Source: an uncultured Bacilli bacterium
Lineage (GTDB): Bacteria > Bacillota_I > Bacilli_A > RF39 > UBA660
NCBI GenBank assembly: GCA_944350315.1
Contig: CALVON010000029.1
Coordinates: 1-56,998, forward strand
Direction: 5' to 3'
Length of the DNA: 56,998 nt
Position numbers and translations under genes: made by a program. How positions within the stretch are numbered: the stretch's first letter is position 1; each line of letters opens with the position of its first letter. Shown here in pieces: positions 55,944-56,998 of the stretch. The notes below the pieces were generated by a model that was given only the letters and a program-made list of their open reading frames with translations, did no database searches and was not told the origin of the DNA.

Positions 55944-56022
55944 AAATCACTTCCTTTATATAAATATTATATCATAAAAAGATTTATCATATTTAAAATT
56001 GTATGTACTTTACATGTTATTG

Positions 56023-56889
56023 TCAATTACCTAAGTATATTTTTATTGTTGAATTTACTGGTAAAATTGTGCCTGTACTTGGAGAAATTGATTTTATGAC
56101 ATTACCACTTCCAGAATAATTGACAGTAAAATCTTTTAATTCTTTTTTGGCATCATTTATTTCCATTCCAAGGACATTTGGTATGGTGGCATATTTTGTA
56201 TCATACCAATTATATACTTTATCTAAAGTGTATTCTGATTTTTCTATTTCTAATGATTCTATAATATCCATCATGATATTTTTTGCAATCGGAGCTGAAA
56301 CAGTTCCGCCATATTGAGTTATACCTTTTGGATTATCTATTGCTACATATACAACAGCTTGGGGATTGTCTGCTGGTAAAAAGCCGATGAATGATAAAAT
56401 ATAATTTCCTGTCATATATATACCATTATTTACTTTTTGCGCTGTTCCTGTTTTCCCACCAACACGGTATCCTTCAATATAAGCATTTCTACCTGTCCCA
56501 TATGCAACTACTGTCTCTAGGGCCATGCGAACGGTTTCACTTGTTTCACTAGATATTACTTTTCTGACCATTTGAGGTTTATTTTCGACGATGACTTCAT
56601 TAGTGTTTGGTTCAACTATTCTTTTTACTATATATGGTTTGTATAGAGTTCCTCCATTAATTGCAGCACTAACAGCTGTTATTTGTTGTATTGCTGTAAC
56701 ACTTATTCCCTGACCAAAAGCAGTTGTTGCAAGCTCAACAGGCCCGACATTGTTAATATTAAACAATATACCAGAGGATTCACCATTTAAATCTATTCCT
56801 GTTTTATTTCCAAAACCGAAATTGTTTATATATGAAAATAATTTTTCTTTTCCTAACTTATTTCCTAAAGAAACAAATCCTGGGTTGCT
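56023..56889 (-). pseudogene. 3' part of a class B penicillin-binding protein with PASTA (SpoVD/PbpB-like), disrupted 5' end
   Basis: The C-terminal half of a PBP2/FtsI-type transpeptidase: GFGNKTGIDLNGE, the KTG triad as GGKTGTAQKV, and one C-terminal PASTA domain (IPNVLGMEINDAKKELKDF onward, about the last 60 residues). The N-terminal dimerisation domain and the STxK serine are absent. Homology begins abruptly at SNPGFVSLGNKLGKEK. Just upstream is non-PBP sequence with a TAA in frame. The expected SxN motif is disrupted at this point (TQSN instead of S-x-N). It may be a truncated gene, an insertion boundary or a contig-end artefact. Its place before mraY matches spoVD or pbpB of Bacillus. 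Confidence 0.8.
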
Positions 56890-56998
56890 TTGTGTCAACA
56901 CAGCAACACTTTAGAGCCGAAGTTTGCCTTGCACAAGCAAGGTTTTTGGCTGTCAAACTTTTAATTTGGTTATTTTCATTCATATCTAAATCTATATC
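56884..56998. other. Hairpin-rich foreign-looking segment at the window edge
   Basis: This ~115-base segment abuts the interrupted PBP gene. It contains near-palindromes: GTTGCT...AGCAAC with ACAC/GTGT at about 56883-56906, and CCTTGC ACAA GCAAGG at 56926-56941. A minus-strand frame reads MNENNQIKSLTAKNLACARQ and continues TSALKCCCVDTKQPRICFFRK, unlike a PBP. It may be the end of an inserted element or a misassembly join. I cannot identify it. Confidence 0.5.

Noticed and set aside
1-56998. tRNA, rRNA or CRISPR array
   Set aside because: No T-loop GTTCGAATC-like motifs, rRNA segments or regularly spaced direct repeats were seen.

Overview
This is a very AT-rich stretch (G+C looks below about 30%) of a bacterial chromosome. 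It uses the standard code (TGA as stop, TGG for Trp), AGGAGG-type ribosome binding sites and sigma-A-like promoters. Gene content points to a spore-forming low-G+C Firmicute (Bacilli/Erysipelotrichia-like, probably an uncultured gut lineage). Evidence for sporulation is spoVG, yabP, yabQ and an intact sigK that still encodes a pro-sequence. Gram-positive markers are divIC, a PASTA kinase with its PP2C phosphatase, an LTA-synthase-like sulfatase, and yqeG/yqeH. The species assignment is inference.

Layout. 1-2.4 kb: a ZIP metal transporter and an IS30-family element bounded by short inverted repeats, with extra IS-end-like hairpins beside it. 2.4-7.2 kb: spoVG, yabP-yabQ and divIC on the plus strand, facing ftsH and tilS on the minus strand. 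7.4-9.1 kb: parA-parB. 9.3-9.6 kb: cspA. 9.8-22 kb: the secE-nusG / rplK-rplA / rplJ-rplL / rpoB-rpoC block, with recognisable ribosomal-protein leader structures and thyA-folA inserted between rplL and rpoB. 22-24.8 kb: two unrecognised proteins, one coiled-coil and one tail-anchored. 24.8-32.8 kb (minus): rlmN-prpC-prkC-rsgA-rpe-clpC-queH, a likely single operon that joins Ser/Thr phosphorylation, ribosome maturation and proteolysis.

32.9-40.7 kb (plus): a thioredoxin-fold membrane protein and trmL; then a DUF951 gene, an AbgT transporter, ychF, pepF and an LTA-synthase-like protein. 40.7-41.2 kb is a 464-base gap holding two terminators and a possible gene remnant. 41.2-42.1 kb (minus): rpmB and sigK. 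42.3-47.5 kb (plus): trpS, yqeG, yqeH, an Abi_2/HEPN protein, htrA and a transglutaminase-like protein. clpP (minus) follows. 48.2-53 kb (plus): an MBL hydrolase, fhs, a permuted papain-like hydrolase and uvrB. 53.2-57 kb (minus): a truncated Cna-B/carboxypeptidase-regulatory-like protein, ftsW, mraY, and the 3' half of a PASTA-bearing class B PBP whose 5' part is disrupted near the window edge.

Functionally the window is mainly housekeeping: the translation and transcription core, folate/one-carbon metabolism (thyA, folA, fhs, AbgT), cell wall synthesis (mraY, ftsW, PBP, LTA synthase) and quality control (ftsH, clpC, clpP, htrA, pepF). I found no rRNA, tRNA or CRISPR array. I see no clearly novel multi-gene system. 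The best leads are the HEPN Abi protein embedded in a housekeeping operon, the unknown pair after rpoC, the IS-end-like hairpin cluster, the two L1-type leaders, and the disrupted PBP junction.
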